In this document: positions 43,441 through 52,530 of the stretch, in pieces
Position numbering within the stretch: position 1 is the stretch's first letter
Layout: the number at the start of each line of letters is the position of its first letter
From: Archangium primigenium
Lineage (GTDB): Bacteria > Myxococcota > Myxococcia > Myxococcales > Myxococcaceae
Length of the DNA: 64,000 bases
NCBI RefSeq assembly: GCF_016904885.1
Contig: NZ_JADWYI010000001.1
Span: 2,976,001 to 3,040,000 of the forward strand
Direction of reading: 5' to 3'
Translations under genes and position numbers: made by a program
Notes under the pieces: model-generated
The model's database searches: none
What the model was told of the DNA's origin: nothing
The model's input: only the letters and a program-made list of their open reading frames with translations

Positions 43441-44352
43441 ATGCGGGACTTGAACGACATGTACTTCTTCACCGAGGTGGTCTCGAACGGAGGCTTCGCG
43501 CCGGCGGGCCGGGTGCTGCGGCAGCCCAAGTCGAAGCTCAGCCGCCGGGTGGCGCGGCTCGAGCAGAGCCTCGGGGTGCGGCTGATCGAACGCTCCTCGC
43601 GCAGCTTTCGCGTCACCGACGTGGGCCAGGCCTTCTACGACCACTGCCAGAACGTGCTGGCGGAGGTGAACCGGGCCGAGGCCGTGGTGGCCGCCACCCA
43701 GGGCGAGCCGCATGGGACCGTCCGGTTCAACTGCCCCCTGGGCCTCGTCGATTCGCTGGGGTGCCTGCTCGTCAGCTTCATGAATCGCTACCCCCGGGTG
43801 AACCTGCAGGTGGTGGCCACCAATCGGCGGGTCGATCTCATCGCCGAGCGCATCGACCTCGCGCTGCGCGTGAGCCCCCTGATGGATACCGACGCGGCCT
43901 TCACCGTGCGCAAGCTCCTGGAGAGCAACTGCATCCTCGTCGCATCGCCGACGTGGGCCCAGCGCCTCGCGGGGCGAGGCGTGGAGGAGCTGGCGTCGGT
44001 GCCCACCTTGAGCCTTTCCGAACACGAAGGGCAGGACACCTGGGCGTTCCTGGGGCCCGAGCAGCGGACGTTCACCCTGCAGCACAAGCCCCGCCTGTCC
44101 TGTGGAGATGGCCCGACCCTCCGCTCGGCGGCGATCGACGGGCTCGGGGTCGCCCTGTTGCCCGAACCCCTCTGCGGCGCCGCCGTGCGCTCGGGCCAGC
44201 TCGTCCGGGTGTTCCCCGACTGGCACACCCAGCAGGGCCTGGTCCACCTCGTCTACACCAGCCGCCGGGGCCTTCCCCCCCCGGTGTCCGCGTTGATCGC
44301 GCACCTGACGGAGCATGTCCGGGGGTTGACGTGCGCGAGGACGGAGCCCTGA
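43441..44352 (+). CDS. LysR-family transcriptional regulator
   Basis: A 303-residue LysR protein. The winged HTH (residues 1-60) reads F-F-T-E-V-V-S-N-G-G-F-A-P-A-G-R...S-K-L-S-R-R-V-A-R-L-E-Q-S-L-G-V-R-L-I-E-R, and the effector domain follows from ~90 (G-T-V-R-F-N-C-P). It is of the group that usually controls quinone- or electrophile-responsive reductases. It is divergent from the SDR gene and probably regulates it and itself. The effector is unknown. Confidence 0.93.
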   Translation: MRDLNDMYFFTEVVSNGGFAPAGRVLRQPKSKLSRRVARLEQSLGVRLIERSSRSFRVTDVGQAFYDHCQNVLAEVNRAEAVVAATQGEPHGTVRFNCPLGLVDSLGCLLVSFMNRYPRVNLQVVATNRRVDLIAERIDLALRVSPLMDTDAAFTVRKLLESNCILVASPTWAQRLAGRGVEELASVPTLSLSEHEGQDTWAFLGPEQRTFTLQHKPRLSCGDGPTLRSAAIDGLGVALLPEPLCGAAVRSGQLVRVFPDWHTQQGLVHLVYTSRRGLPPPVSALIAHLTEHVRGLTCARTEP

Positions 44353-44422
44353 GCTCGGGGCTGGGCCGCCCGCTGGGAGGCCACCCGTATCCCGTCAGGG
44401 CCAGGTCTTCTCGCCGGTGGGC

Positions 44423-45157
44423 TCAGGACGCCGGGTCATCCAGTTCGGGGTAGCGGCGGAAGATGCCCTGCTCGTTGAACGGCTGGGCGCGGGGGGAGTT
44501 CTTGTACGCGGCGATGCGGGGGCGCTCCGCGACCCGCTGACGCAAGGCCATGACGCCCGGGAACCGGGGCGCGACGCGGCGCATGGCGTTGGGAAAGGCA
44601 TACGTCAGGCCTTGCACGAGCTGGAACAGCGCCAGCTCCGGGTAGCTGAAGTCCTGGCCGAGCAGGTACTTGCCCCCTCCCTGGGGATTCTCCTGGAGGA
44701 CGCGCTCGAAGTAGCCCAGGTACTTCGGAAGGCGGTGGGCGCGGAAGTCCTCGGCGCGAGCCCTCGCGACCTCCTTCTGCTCTTCGTAGTACTTCATCAC
44801 GGCGACAGGATGGTGGGTGTCGTGTGCCTCCGCGACCGCGTCCGCGATCGTGAGCTGCAATTGGCGCGCATGCAGACACGAGGTCTCGTCGGAGGGGACG
44901 AGACCGAAACGTTCGCCCAGATAGGAGCAGATGTTGGCGGTCTGGGAGAGCACGAGGTCACCCACCTTCAACAGAGGCGGCGCGTAGGCGGGCACGGGGC
45001 CCCGGCCCACCCGGTCCATGACGGCCTTGCCCCCCTCCTGGGAGGACATGCCCACATCCACCCAATCCGCGCCGGCCTCTTCGAGCACCAGTCGCACGAA
45101 CTCGCCCCGGCCGGGGATGCCGGGCCAATAGTACAACTCGAACTTCACGTCGCTCAT
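44423..45157 (-). CDS. glutathione S-transferase family protein
   Basis: A 244-residue GST. The N-terminal thioredoxin-like domain opens F-E-L-Y-Y-W-P-G-I-P-G-R-G-E-F-V-R, with a cis-Pro region V-P-A-Y-A-P-P and L-S-Q-T-A-N-I-C-S-Y, and the helical C-terminal domain follows. The Tyr near residue 9-10 fits the alpha/mu/pi/sigma-like activating tyrosine. It is the last gene of a probable leftward operon araC - hydrolase - GST. GAGGAG lies ahead of the ATG. Likely role: conjugation of reactive electrophiles. Confidence 0.93.
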   Translation of the reverse strand: MSDVKFELYYWPGIPGRGEFVRLVLEEAGADWVDVGMSSQEGGKAVMDRVGRGPVPAYAPPLLKVGDLVLSQTANICSYLGERFGLVPSDETSCLHARQLQLTIADAVAEAHDTHHPVAVMKYYEEQKEVARARAEDFRAHRLPKYLGYFERVLQENPQGGGKYLLGQDFSYPELALFQLVQGLTYAFPNAMRRVAPRFPGVMALRQRVAERPRIAAYKNSPRAQPFNEQGIFRRYPELDDPAS

Positions 45158-45246
45158 CTGGACTCTCCTCGCGTGGGCGTGCTGGCCGCCACGCCTGGTG
45201 GGCTCACCCGGCACTCCATCAACCGCGGGAGCGCCGTGAAAGCGAA

Positions 45247-46188
45247 TCAGCCCCGACTCCCACCGAGATCTGCCGCGTAGAACGGCGCCAGCCGGGCGAT
45301 GGCCTGATCCACGTACTCGGCCTTGCTGTACAGGTCGTAATGGCCCGCGCCCTCGACGACGAAGAACTCCTTCTGGGTGCGCGCGAGGTCGAAAAGCGTC
45401 TGGCCGTCTTCGTAGGAGCCCGTGATGCCGATGCGACCGCCGACGATGACCTGGAGCGGCTGCGTCAGCAGCTCGGGCACGAGGTGGAAGGCGTCGAATC
45501 CCAACAAGGCCCCGAAGCTGCGGAAGTAGACGCGGTTGGTGGAGTTCGTGTGGCGCCAGGGCGGCGTCCGGTAGAACCTGATGGCGTCGAGCACGTCGGG
45601 ATCGGTGACTCCGGCGGCTTGTGCTTCTTCCAGGGTATCGGGAATCCAGGGGTCGCGGCGCTGCGCTCCGCCCCGCGCCTCGAGCGTCCGCTGCTGTCCG
45701 ACCGCATCGAGGATTTTCAGGACGTCCGCCATCGGCTGCATGCGCCGGAACGCCCGACCGATATTGCTGGCCACCACCGTGCCCACCGCCTTGAACCGAT
45801 GTTCGGTCAAAGCGGCGTTCACCGCATAGCCGCCCCCCGCGCAGATACCGAGCAGGCCGACACGGTTCTCGCCGACGTAGGGCAGCGTCATGAGGAAATC
45901 GACGGCGCAGCGAATGTCCTCCACGCGCGCTGACGGATCTTCCAGATCGCGGGGGTGGCCATCGCTTTCACCCTGGTAGGAAGGATCGAAGGTGAGCGTC
46001 ACGAACCCACGGGCCGTCAGCCTGTCCGCGTAGATCGCGCCGATCTGCTCCTTCACGCTGCTCCCAGGCGTGGCGAGGACGATGGCCGCATGGGTACCGG
46101 CCTCGTCGAAGCCCTCGGGGAGGCGAAGGACACCCGCGAGGGTGAGGTTTCCGTTCCTGAACGAAATGCTTTTCAGCACGTGCGCCAT
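45247..46188 (-). CDS. alpha/beta hydrolase with a cysteine at the nucleophile position
   Basis: A 313-residue hydrolase. The elbow reads G-I-C-A-G-G-G with Cys116 instead of Ser, as in dienelactone-hydrolase-type enzymes. His298 (G-A-G-H-Y-D-L) is a good catalytic base. No signal peptide. It overlaps the end of the upstream AraC gene by 16 bp and is followed after 89 bp by the GST gene, so the three probably form one detoxification-type operon. Confidence 0.88.
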   Translation of the reverse strand: MAHVLKSISFRNGNLTLAGVLRLPEGFDEAGTHAAIVLATPGSSVKEQIGAIYADRLTARGFVTLTFDPSYQGESDGHPRDLEDPSARVEDIRCAVDFLMTLPYVGENRVGLLGICAGGGYAVNAALTEHRFKAVGTVVASNIGRAFRRMQPMADVLKILDAVGQQRTLEARGGAQRRDPWIPDTLEEAQAAGVTDPDVLDAIRFYRTPPWRHTNSTNRVYFRSFGALLGFDAFHLVPELLTQPLQVIVGGRIGITGSYEDGQTLFDLARTQKEFFVVEGAGHYDLYSKAEYVDQAIARLAPFYAADLGGSRG

Positions 46189-47063
46189 CCCGTTGCTTCT
46201 CCTGGTGCGACAGGCTCCCGCCTGTCGTTCGGTGATGAATGCGGCGGCGTGGAGGCTTCCGACTGGGCAGGAGGCCGAAGCACGCCACGGAACCGTGGGT
46301 CATTCGGCGTCTTCGCATAGCGCGCGGGCGTCGTCCCCACGAGTCGCCGGAAGTGACGTGTCAGCTGCGCCTGGTCGTAGAAGCCCACCAAGGGGGCGAG
46401 TTCGGAGGGCCTCACCCCGCGGTGGAGCAGTTCCTTCGCACGGGCGACGCGCAGATGCGTGAGGTACGCGTGCGGAGGCATCCCGACCTGTGCGCGGAAG
46501 GCACGGCACAGATGGAACTTGTCGAGCTTCGCGTGCGTCGCGAGTTCCTCCAGGGAGATCGATTCCTCGAGGTGCTCGTGGATGAACGCCAGCGCGCGTC
46601 GCACGGGACGCGAGGGGTCCGACCGTGTGTCGCGGGTCGCCCCCAGCGCCTGGAGGGCCTCCGCGAGCGCCACCTCCAGCGTGAAGCGGTCCTCGCCGGA
46701 ACAGGCCGCGTCGAGCAGCCGATGGAAGGGCGCGGCGCGAGGGTCACCGGGCTCGAACTGGGGCGTCACCACGGCGTCTGTCTCGCGAACGACCCGGGCC
46801 ACGTCGTCCGTCGGCAAGAGGACGACGCTGAAGACCGTGGGTCCGCGATGCCGCAGGTGGCGCACCACGTCGCCGGGCCGCTTCAGGAGGATGCATCCGG
46901 ACACCGAGCGCCGGATACACCCGCCGCCCCACCACTCGGTGTCGCCCTCGTCGATGCGCCCGATACCCCAGTGTTCCTTGATGCCGGTATGCAGCGATGT
47001 CGTCATGCCGCGCATCACGCGCAGGCCGGGAAGCGCGGCGGGAAGCTCGGTGAAGCTCTCCAT
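46173..47063 (-). CDS. AraC-family transcriptional regulator
   Basis: A 296-residue regulator. N-terminal cupin-like effector domain (~1-140) and two C-terminal HTH motifs (~165-265), ending in the typical G-F-Y-D-Q-A-Q-L-T-R-H-F-R-R-L-V-G-T-T-P-A-R-Y. It begins a likely operon with the hydrolase and GST genes and is divergent from an aldo/keto reductase gene. A 16-bp perfect inverted repeat in the 106-bp intergenic region is its probable binding site. Confidence 0.93.
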   Translation of the reverse strand: MESFTELPAALPGLRVMRGMTTSLHTGIKEHWGIGRIDEGDTEWWGGGCIRRSVSGCILLKRPGDVVRHLRHRGPTVFSVVLLPTDDVARVVRETDAVVTPQFEPGDPRAAPFHRLLDAACSGEDRFTLEVALAEALQALGATRDTRSDPSRPVRRALAFIHEHLEESISLEELATHAKLDKFHLCRAFRAQVGMPPHAYLTHLRVARAKELLHRGVRPSELAPLVGFYDQAQLTRHFRRLVGTTPARYAKTPNDPRFRGVLRPPAQSEASTPPHSSPNDRREPVAPGEATGWRTC

Positions 47064-47094
47064 CGGCGCAGTGTAGCGCGACCCCCGCCCGGGG

Positions 47095-47137
47095 CTTGGC
47101 GTTTCTTGGCGCGGCGTTCGTGCCAAGAAACGCCAAG
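47095..47137. promoter_or_regulatory. long perfect inverted repeat, probable AraC operator
   Basis: CTTGGCGTTTCTTGGC and GCCAAGAAACGCCAAG, separated by 11 bp. Each arm contains CTTGGC twice, 10 bp apart, i.e. one helical turn, the geometry expected for the two HTH motifs of an AraC monomer. It lies between the divergent araC and aldo/keto reductase genes, ~32 bp from each start. Confidence 0.82.
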
Positions 47138-47169
47138 TCCGGGGCGCCGCGCATCCGTAGAGAAGGGCC

Positions 47170-48117
47170 ATGAGCGAAAAACAGCGGATCGCCTTGGGTT
47201 GCATGGGGATGTCTGGGGTGTACGGCAAGACGGACGACACGAAGAGCATCGCCGTCATCCACGCCGCCATCGCGCACGGCATCACCCTCCTGGACACCGG
47301 TGACTTCTATGCCTCCGGACACAACGAGCTGCTCATTGGCAAGGCCATCGCTGGCCGCCGGGACAAGGTCCAGCTCTCCGTGAAGTTCGGCATGATGCGG
47401 GGGCCCGACGGTGCCCCCGTGGGGGTCGACACACGGCCCGCCGCGGTGAAGAACTTCCTGACCTACTCGCTGATGCGGCTTGGGACCGATCACGTCGACG
47501 TCTACCGCCCGGCGCGTCTGGATCCCACGGTGCCCATCGAGGACACCGTTGGCGCCATCGCGGATCTGGTGAAGGCCGGCTACGTCCGGAAGATCGGTCT
47601 GTCCGAGGTCGGCCCGGAGACCCTCCGCCGCGCGGCGAAGGTGCATCCGATCGCCGACCTGCAGATCGAGTACTCCCTCGTCAGCCGCGATCCCGAGGAC
47701 GCCATCTTCCCGATCCTCCATGAGCTGGGCATGGGCGCCACCCTCTACGGTGTCCTGTCTCGGGGCTTGCTCCCGGCGAGCCCGCTCCAGCCGGGAGACG
47801 CGCGGGCCCACATGCCGCGCTTCAGTGGGGACAACGCCGCGGCGAACGCCAGGCTGGTCGCGGCGCTGCGGGACCTCGCGGAGAAGTGGGGCCTGTCGCC
47901 CGGGCAACTGGCGATCGGGTACGTGCTCGGCAAGGCGCCGCGCTTCACGCCGACACTGGGCATGCGCACCCTGGAGCAGCTCGACGAGGCACTCGCCGCG
48001 AAGCCGTTGACCGCGGACCAGATCACGCAGGTCGAGAAGCTTGTCCCACGCGGTGCCATCGCGGGCACACGCTACCCGGCCGCGCACATGGCCCACCTCG
48101 ACAGTGAGCGTCGCTAG
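47170..48117 (+). CDS. aldo/keto reductase lacking the usual catalytic histidine
   Basis: A 315-residue TIM-barrel reductase. Asp42, Tyr47 (L-L-D-T-G-D-F-Y) and Lys72 (S-V-K-F-G) of the catalytic tetrad are present. The fourth position, usually His in Y-x-x-H-R, reads Y-R-P-A-R, so Ala115 replaces it, as in a subgroup with the L-Y-Q-P-A-R pattern. Probably NADPH-dependent; substrate unknown. It is divergent from the AraC gene across the long inverted repeat. Confidence 0.9.
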   Translation: MSEKQRIALGCMGMSGVYGKTDDTKSIAVIHAAIAHGITLLDTGDFYASGHNELLIGKAIAGRRDKVQLSVKFGMMRGPDGAPVGVDTRPAAVKNFLTYSLMRLGTDHVDVYRPARLDPTVPIEDTVGAIADLVKAGYVRKIGLSEVGPETLRRAAKVHPIADLQIEYSLVSRDPEDAIFPILHELGMGATLYGVLSRGLLPASPLQPGDARAHMPRFSGDNAAANARLVAALRDLAEKWGLSPGQLAIGYVLGKAPRFTPTLGMRTLEQLDEALAAKPLTADQITQVEKLVPRGAIAGTRYPAAHMAHLDSERR

Positions 48118-48236
48118 GGCGGTACGCGGCTTCACAGGGCCGGAGTGAGCGACATCACACCTCGGGGAAGGGGGCCTTGTATGCTCTCGACCTCCCCCCG
48201 GCCCGTGGGCAGTGCCCACTCCTGAAAAGACCTCTC

Positions 48237-48917
48237 ATGTCCTACGCGGCGCTCCTCGTCCATGTCCCCATGTTCTCCTCGCTCGGCCCCGAGGACCTGG
48301 AGCAGCTCTCCGCGGTCCTGCAGCCCTGGCGCTACAGCAAGGGGGAGGTCATCTTCCATCAGGGCGACGTGGCGACGGCACTCTACATCGTGCGCAAGGG
48401 CGAGGTGTCCATCCGGCTGAGCACCTCGGAGGGCAAGGAGCGGCTGCTGACGCTGCTCAAGCGGGGGGACTCCTTCGGTGAGATGGCGCTGCTGGACGGC
48501 GAGCCGCGCTCGACGGACGCGGTGGCCCGGGAGGAGACGTCGGTGCTGCGGCTGCAGCGCGAGGACTTCCAGCGCTTCGTGGAAACGCGCCCCTGGGTGG
48601 CCATGCGCATGCTGGCCGAGATGAGCCGGGTCATCCGCCGGATCACCCGGCGCGTGTATGACGCGAGCTTCCTGGATGCGCGCTCGCGCCTGGCGCGGGT
48701 GCTGCTGGACATGGTCGAGGAGCAGGGCGGGGCGGCCGCTCAGGAAGCGGTGCTGGCCTCCCAGTTGACCCAATCAGACCTCGCGCACCTGTGCGGACTG
48801 ACGCGCGAGAGCACCAACAAGTGCCTGCGTGCCATGGCGCGTGACGGCATCCTGTCCTACGAGGACGGCCGCATCACGGTGCTGAAGGTCACGGAGTTGC
48901 GCGCCAACGCGGACTGA
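48237..48917 (+). CDS. Crp/Fnr-family transcriptional regulator
   Basis: A 226-residue regulator: cyclic-nucleotide-binding domain (~5-120) with F-G-E-M-A-L-L-D-G-E-P-R-S-T-D in the phosphate-binding cassette, where R-S matches the cAMP phosphate-contacting pair, then a winged HTH (~150-220; T-Q-S-D-L-A-H-L-C-G-L-T-R-E-S-T-N-K). The cassette is complete, so ligand binding is plausible. There are no Fnr-type N-terminal cysteines. It is convergent with the FHA-GAF-cyclase gene (8 bp between stops), which makes a functional link conceivable. Confidence 0.93.
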   Translation: MSYAALLVHVPMFSSLGPEDLEQLSAVLQPWRYSKGEVIFHQGDVATALYIVRKGEVSIRLSTSEGKERLLTLLKRGDSFGEMALLDGEPRSTDAVAREETSVLRLQREDFQRFVETRPWVAMRMLAEMSRVIRRITRRVYDASFLDARSRLARVLLDMVEEQGGAAAQEAVLASQLTQSDLAHLCGLTRESTNKCLRAMARDGILSYEDGRITVLKVTELRANAD

Positions 48918-48925
48918 CGGCCGAC

Positions 48926-50515
48926 TCACGTTCCAGACGATTCCCGCCACTCCAACCGGTGCAGGCTCAGGGCTTCCTGCTTGCCCTTCACCCAGGTGGC
49001 GGGCAAGGGGTGGGCGGGCCAGGCGCGATCCTTCCACCGCTCGAAAGTGGTGGCGTTCATGCAGATCTCCCCGTCCCCCGCGGCGGAGCACACCCGGCTG
49101 GCGACGTTGGTCGCATCCCCGATGGTGGCGTACTGCAGGTATTTCTCGGAGCCGATGTTGCCGGCCGCCACGCGCCCCGTGTTCAGGCCCACGTGGATGT
49201 TCAACTCGGGCCGACCCTGGGCCCGCCAACGGGTGTTGAGTTGGGCCAGGGCTTGCTGCATCTCCACCGCGGCGCGCACGGCCCGGTCCACGTCATCCCC
49301 ATGGGAGAAGGGCGCGCCCCATACCGCCATCAGCGCGTCGCCGATGTACTTCTCCAGCGTGCCCTCGTACTTGAAGACGATCTCCGCCATCACCGGGAAG
49401 TAGTCATTGAGCAACTCCACCACCTGCCGGGGCTCCAGCGTGGAGGAGAGCGCGGTGAAGCCACTGATGTCGGAGAAGAGCACGGTCACCTCCGTCTCCT
49501 GGGTCTCCAGCGAGCCGCCCCGGGCCATCCGCAGCTTCTTGAGCGTGGTGGGCGGGAAGAAGCGCATCAGCACGGCCTCTTCCTCGAGCCGCCGCACCAG
49601 CAGCGCGTTGTCGATGGCGATGGCCGCCTGATTGGCGAAGGCGGTGAGGAACTCCAGATCCTCGTCGGTGAAGCCGTTGGGGCGGGTGAGGTTGTCCACG
49701 TACAGCACGCCCAGCACCTCGTCGCGAGGCTTGAGCGGGGCACACATGGAGGACTGGATGGACTGCCGCATCACCGACGAGGCCGCGTCCAGGCGGAGAT
49801 CCCGCCGGGCATCGGCGAAGAGCGCCGCCACGCTCTGCGTCCGCGTGTAGTCGACGATGCGCTGGCTGTAGAAGGCGCCCGAGGGTTTTTCTCCCGTGGA
49901 CAGGCGCGACACGCGCGGCGTGAGCCTCCCCGTGGCGGGGTCCGCCATCAGGAGGGCGGCGCGGCTCACGTCCATGATCTGGAAGAGCAGCTCCAGGATG
50001 CGCTCCAGCAAGGCATCGAGGGAGCCTGGCGAGGAGAGCAACTGGCTCACCTTGAGCAGCACCTGGAGCTTGCTCTGGGCCCGCTCTGCTTGCTCCGTGG
50101 GCCGCACCCGGATGGCGGACTGGTCCAGACGCTCCGCGCGCCGATCCAGCAGGTCGTCCATCGGGCCTGGGAGCAGCTGGGTGCGAAGGGACCGCAGCTG
50201 GGTCGATGACAGGTCCAGGGGCAGTTCGTGCGCGGTGGGGACGAGCTTGAACCGCACCTCGCCACACCGGAACGCCCCGCCGTCCTTCAACTCATGGCGG
50301 CTGATTCGCTGCTCGTCGACGAATGTCCCATTCTTGCTGTTCAGGTCGACCAGCACGACCCGCTCGTCCTGGCGTTCGAGCTGCGCATGCCGCCGCGAGA
50401 GGCTCTTGTGCAGGATGCACAAGGTGCTCTCCTCGGTGCGTCCGATCGTCACGGGGCCTTCGGGGAGATCGAACACCTGCTCGTCCGTCAGCCCTGGATT
50501 CATGATGAGCTGCAT
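48926..50515 (-). CDS. FHA-GAF-class III nucleotide cyclase
   Basis: A 529-residue signalling protein. FHA domain (~15-95; I-G-R-T-E-E-S, S-L-S-R-R-H, N-S-K-N-G-T) to bind phosphothreonine; GAF domain (~165-310); class III cyclase domain (~345-515). Both metal-binding Asps are present (F-S-D-I-S-G-F-T and K-Y-I-G-D-A), with the transition-state Asn and Arg in A-T-N-V-A-S-R. The position that selects the purine reads Ala in Q-Y-A-T-I-G, so adenine specificity is uncertain. The start is the ATG at 50515. It follows the kinase-cyclase gene by 14 bp on the same strand. Confidence 0.93.
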   Translation of the reverse strand: MQLIMNPGLTDEQVFDLPEGPVTIGRTEESTLCILHKSLSRRHAQLERQDERVVLVDLNSKNGTFVDEQRISRHELKDGGAFRCGEVRFKLVPTAHELPLDLSSTQLRSLRTQLLPGPMDDLLDRRAERLDQSAIRVRPTEQAERAQSKLQVLLKVSQLLSSPGSLDALLERILELLFQIMDVSRAALLMADPATGRLTPRVSRLSTGEKPSGAFYSQRIVDYTRTQSVAALFADARRDLRLDAASSVMRQSIQSSMCAPLKPRDEVLGVLYVDNLTRPNGFTDEDLEFLTAFANQAAIAIDNALLVRRLEEEAVLMRFFPPTTLKKLRMARGGSLETQETEVTVLFSDISGFTALSSTLEPRQVVELLNDYFPVMAEIVFKYEGTLEKYIGDALMAVWGAPFSHGDDVDRAVRAAVEMQQALAQLNTRWRAQGRPELNIHVGLNTGRVAAGNIGSEKYLQYATIGDATNVASRVCSAAGDGEICMNATTFERWKDRAWPAHPLPATWVKGKQEALSLHRLEWRESSGT

Positions 50516-50529
50516 GGGGCGGGGCTTCC

Positions 50530-52530
50530 TTAGCGGGTGTTGTCTTCCTTCTTGGCCACGAGCCTGGCGGGCACGTGCACGTGCGGCACGTTCTCCTCGA
50601 TGGAGGCCGTCCGATCCGCGCTGGAGACGCGTTGTTCCCGACGGGCCACGACCTCCTGCACGCCCAGGGGCAGGGCGGAGCCGGGGATGAGCCTCGACCC
50701 GAGCGCCCTGCACTCGAATTCCTCCTCCACGCGCGCTTGGAGGTGCTCGGCGATGAGGAGCTGGTCCTTGTCGGCGAGCACCGCCAGCCGGGCCGCGGTG
50801 TTCACCGTCGTGCCGAGCACCGTGTAGTCCAGCTGGCCCAGCCCCTTGGCGCCGATGCTGCCGCAGATGAGCTCCCCGGAGTCCAGGCCCATGTTCACCC
50901 CATGGACATAGGGGGAGTCCTCGCCATACCGGAAGGCCATGGCGCGCAGCTGCAGCCGGGCCGCGAGACAGGCTTCCAGACCCCGGCGCAGATGCCCCGG
51001 GCCCTGGAACACGGCCATCACCGCGTCGCCCACGAACTTGTCCACGAGGCCCCCGCGCGCGAGCAGCTCGGCGACGATGACCTCGAAGTTGGCATTCAGC
51101 CGGCGGATGACGGCCTCGGGCTGGGCCTTGCCCGTGATGGGCGTGAAGTCCTTCAGGTCCAGGAAGGCCACCGTGGCCTCCATGCGCTCGCCGTCCACCA
51201 GATCGGGGCCGAGCATCAACGGCGCCATCCGATCGAGGATGCCCCCATTCACGAACATCCGCAGCAGGTGGTTCTCCTCGGCGGAGCGCACCATCTGCCG
51301 CAGCTCGGTCACTTGCTTGAGTGCCTTGGTGAGCGTGGCCTCCAGATCCTGGAAGTCGATGGGCTTGACGAGGAAGTCGAAGGCCCCGTGGTTCATCGCC
51401 ACCCGGATGTTGCCCATGTTGCTGTAGGCCGAGACCATGATGACCTTGGCGAGCGGGTTCACCTCGCCCACCCGCGCGAGGAACGTGAGCCCGTCCATGC
51501 GCGGCATGTTGATGTCGGAGAGGATCACCTGGGTGTCGGGGTGCTGGCGCAGCTTCGCCAGGGCGTCCTCGCCGTCACTGGCGAAGACGAACTCGTAGAC
51601 GGCATCACGCAATTGCTTGCGGAAGCGCTGACGCATCAGCAGCTCCACGTCGGGCTCGTCGTCGATGACCATGATCTTCGCGGCCCGGGCCGGACGGCTC
51701 TTCTCCAACAACTCGGCGAAGGCCGAGGCCAGCTCCCGCGCGGACTGGAACCGCCGCGAGGGCTCGACATGCAGGGCGCGCGCGAAGAAGGCATCCACGC
51801 CCTGGCCCAGCTCGGGCACCCATTGCGAGGGGGGCTCCGCCACGGCGCGGCCTCGGCTCATCTCGCCGAGGGCATCCGCGGAGAAGGGAAAGCGACCGGT
51901 CAAGGCCCGGTAGGCCACCACCGCGAACGACCACAGGTCCGTGCGGTGATCGACCCGGGCGTCGCCCCGCATCTGCTCGGGGCTCATGTACCGCAGCGTG
52001 CCCATCACCTGGCCCGGCTGCTCGGACGAGGATGAGGATGCGCCGCCCTCCCACCGGGCCAGTCCGAAGTCGAGCACCTTCACCACTTCCTCGCCATCGC
52101 CCCGGGCGAGGAAGAGGTTGGCGGGCTTGAGATCCCGGTGGATGACGCCGGACGCATGCGCCGAGGCGAGCGCGCGGGCGATCTGGTTGAGCAACGAGGC
52201 GACCACGGCGGGCTCCAGACGCCCCTGCCGCTCGAGTCGTGCCTCGAGGTCTTCCCCCTCGAGCAACTCCATCACGATGTAGGGCGTGTCACCATCCACG
52301 CCATAGTCGTGGACCTGCACCACATGCGGATTGCGCAACTGCGCGATCGCCATCGCCTCCCGCTCGAACTGATGACGCGCGGAGTAGGAGTCGATGCGCT
52401 CGGGTGCCATCAGCTTGAGCGCGACCCGTCGCTTCAACTGGGAATCGAGCGCGACCCAGATGGCGCCCATCCCACCGCCCGCGATCTTGCGCTCCAACTG
52501 GTACCTGCTCCCGATACGGCGAAAGGACAT
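50530..52530 (-). CDS. Ser/Thr kinase - response-regulator receiver - cyclase fusion
   Basis: A 666-residue protein. Kinase domain (~10-270) is complete: G-loop A-G-G-G-M-G, V-A-L-K, H-R-D-L-K-P-A-N, D-F-G-L-A, S-P-E-Q. A REC domain follows (~285-405) with phospho-acceptor Asp in I-L-S-D-I-N-M-P and Lys in L-V-K-P-I-D. Then a class III cyclase-like domain (~450-620): F-L-D-L-K-D-F-T, D-K-F-V-G-D-A and D-Y-T-V-L-G-T-T-V-N-T-A-A-R, all key residues present. The start at 52530 is chosen because the kinase fold begins there; an upstream extension is possible. Joins eukaryote-like phosphorylation, two-component signalling and cyclic-nucleotide synthesis. Confidence 0.92.
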   Translation of the reverse strand: MSFRRIGSRYQLERKIAGGGMGAIWVALDSQLKRRVALKLMAPERIDSYSARHQFEREAMAIAQLRNPHVVQVHDYGVDGDTPYIVMELLEGEDLEARLERQGRLEPAVVASLLNQIARALASAHASGVIHRDLKPANLFLARGDGEEVVKVLDFGLARWEGGASSSSSEQPGQVMGTLRYMSPEQMRGDARVDHRTDLWSFAVVAYRALTGRFPFSADALGEMSRGRAVAEPPSQWVPELGQGVDAFFARALHVEPSRRFQSARELASAFAELLEKSRPARAAKIMVIDDEPDVELLMRQRFRKQLRDAVYEFVFASDGEDALAKLRQHPDTQVILSDINMPRMDGLTFLARVGEVNPLAKVIMVSAYSNMGNIRVAMNHGAFDFLVKPIDFQDLEATLTKALKQVTELRQMVRSAEENHLLRMFVNGGILDRMAPLMLGPDLVDGERMEATVAFLDLKDFTPITGKAQPEAVIRRLNANFEVIVAELLARGGLVDKFVGDAVMAVFQGPGHLRRGLEACLAARLQLRAMAFRYGEDSPYVHGVNMGLDSGELICGSIGAKGLGQLDYTVLGTTVNTAARLAVLADKDQLLIAEHLQARVEEEFECRALGSRLIPGSALPLGVQEVVARREQRVSSADRTASIEENVPHVHVPARLVAKKEDNTR

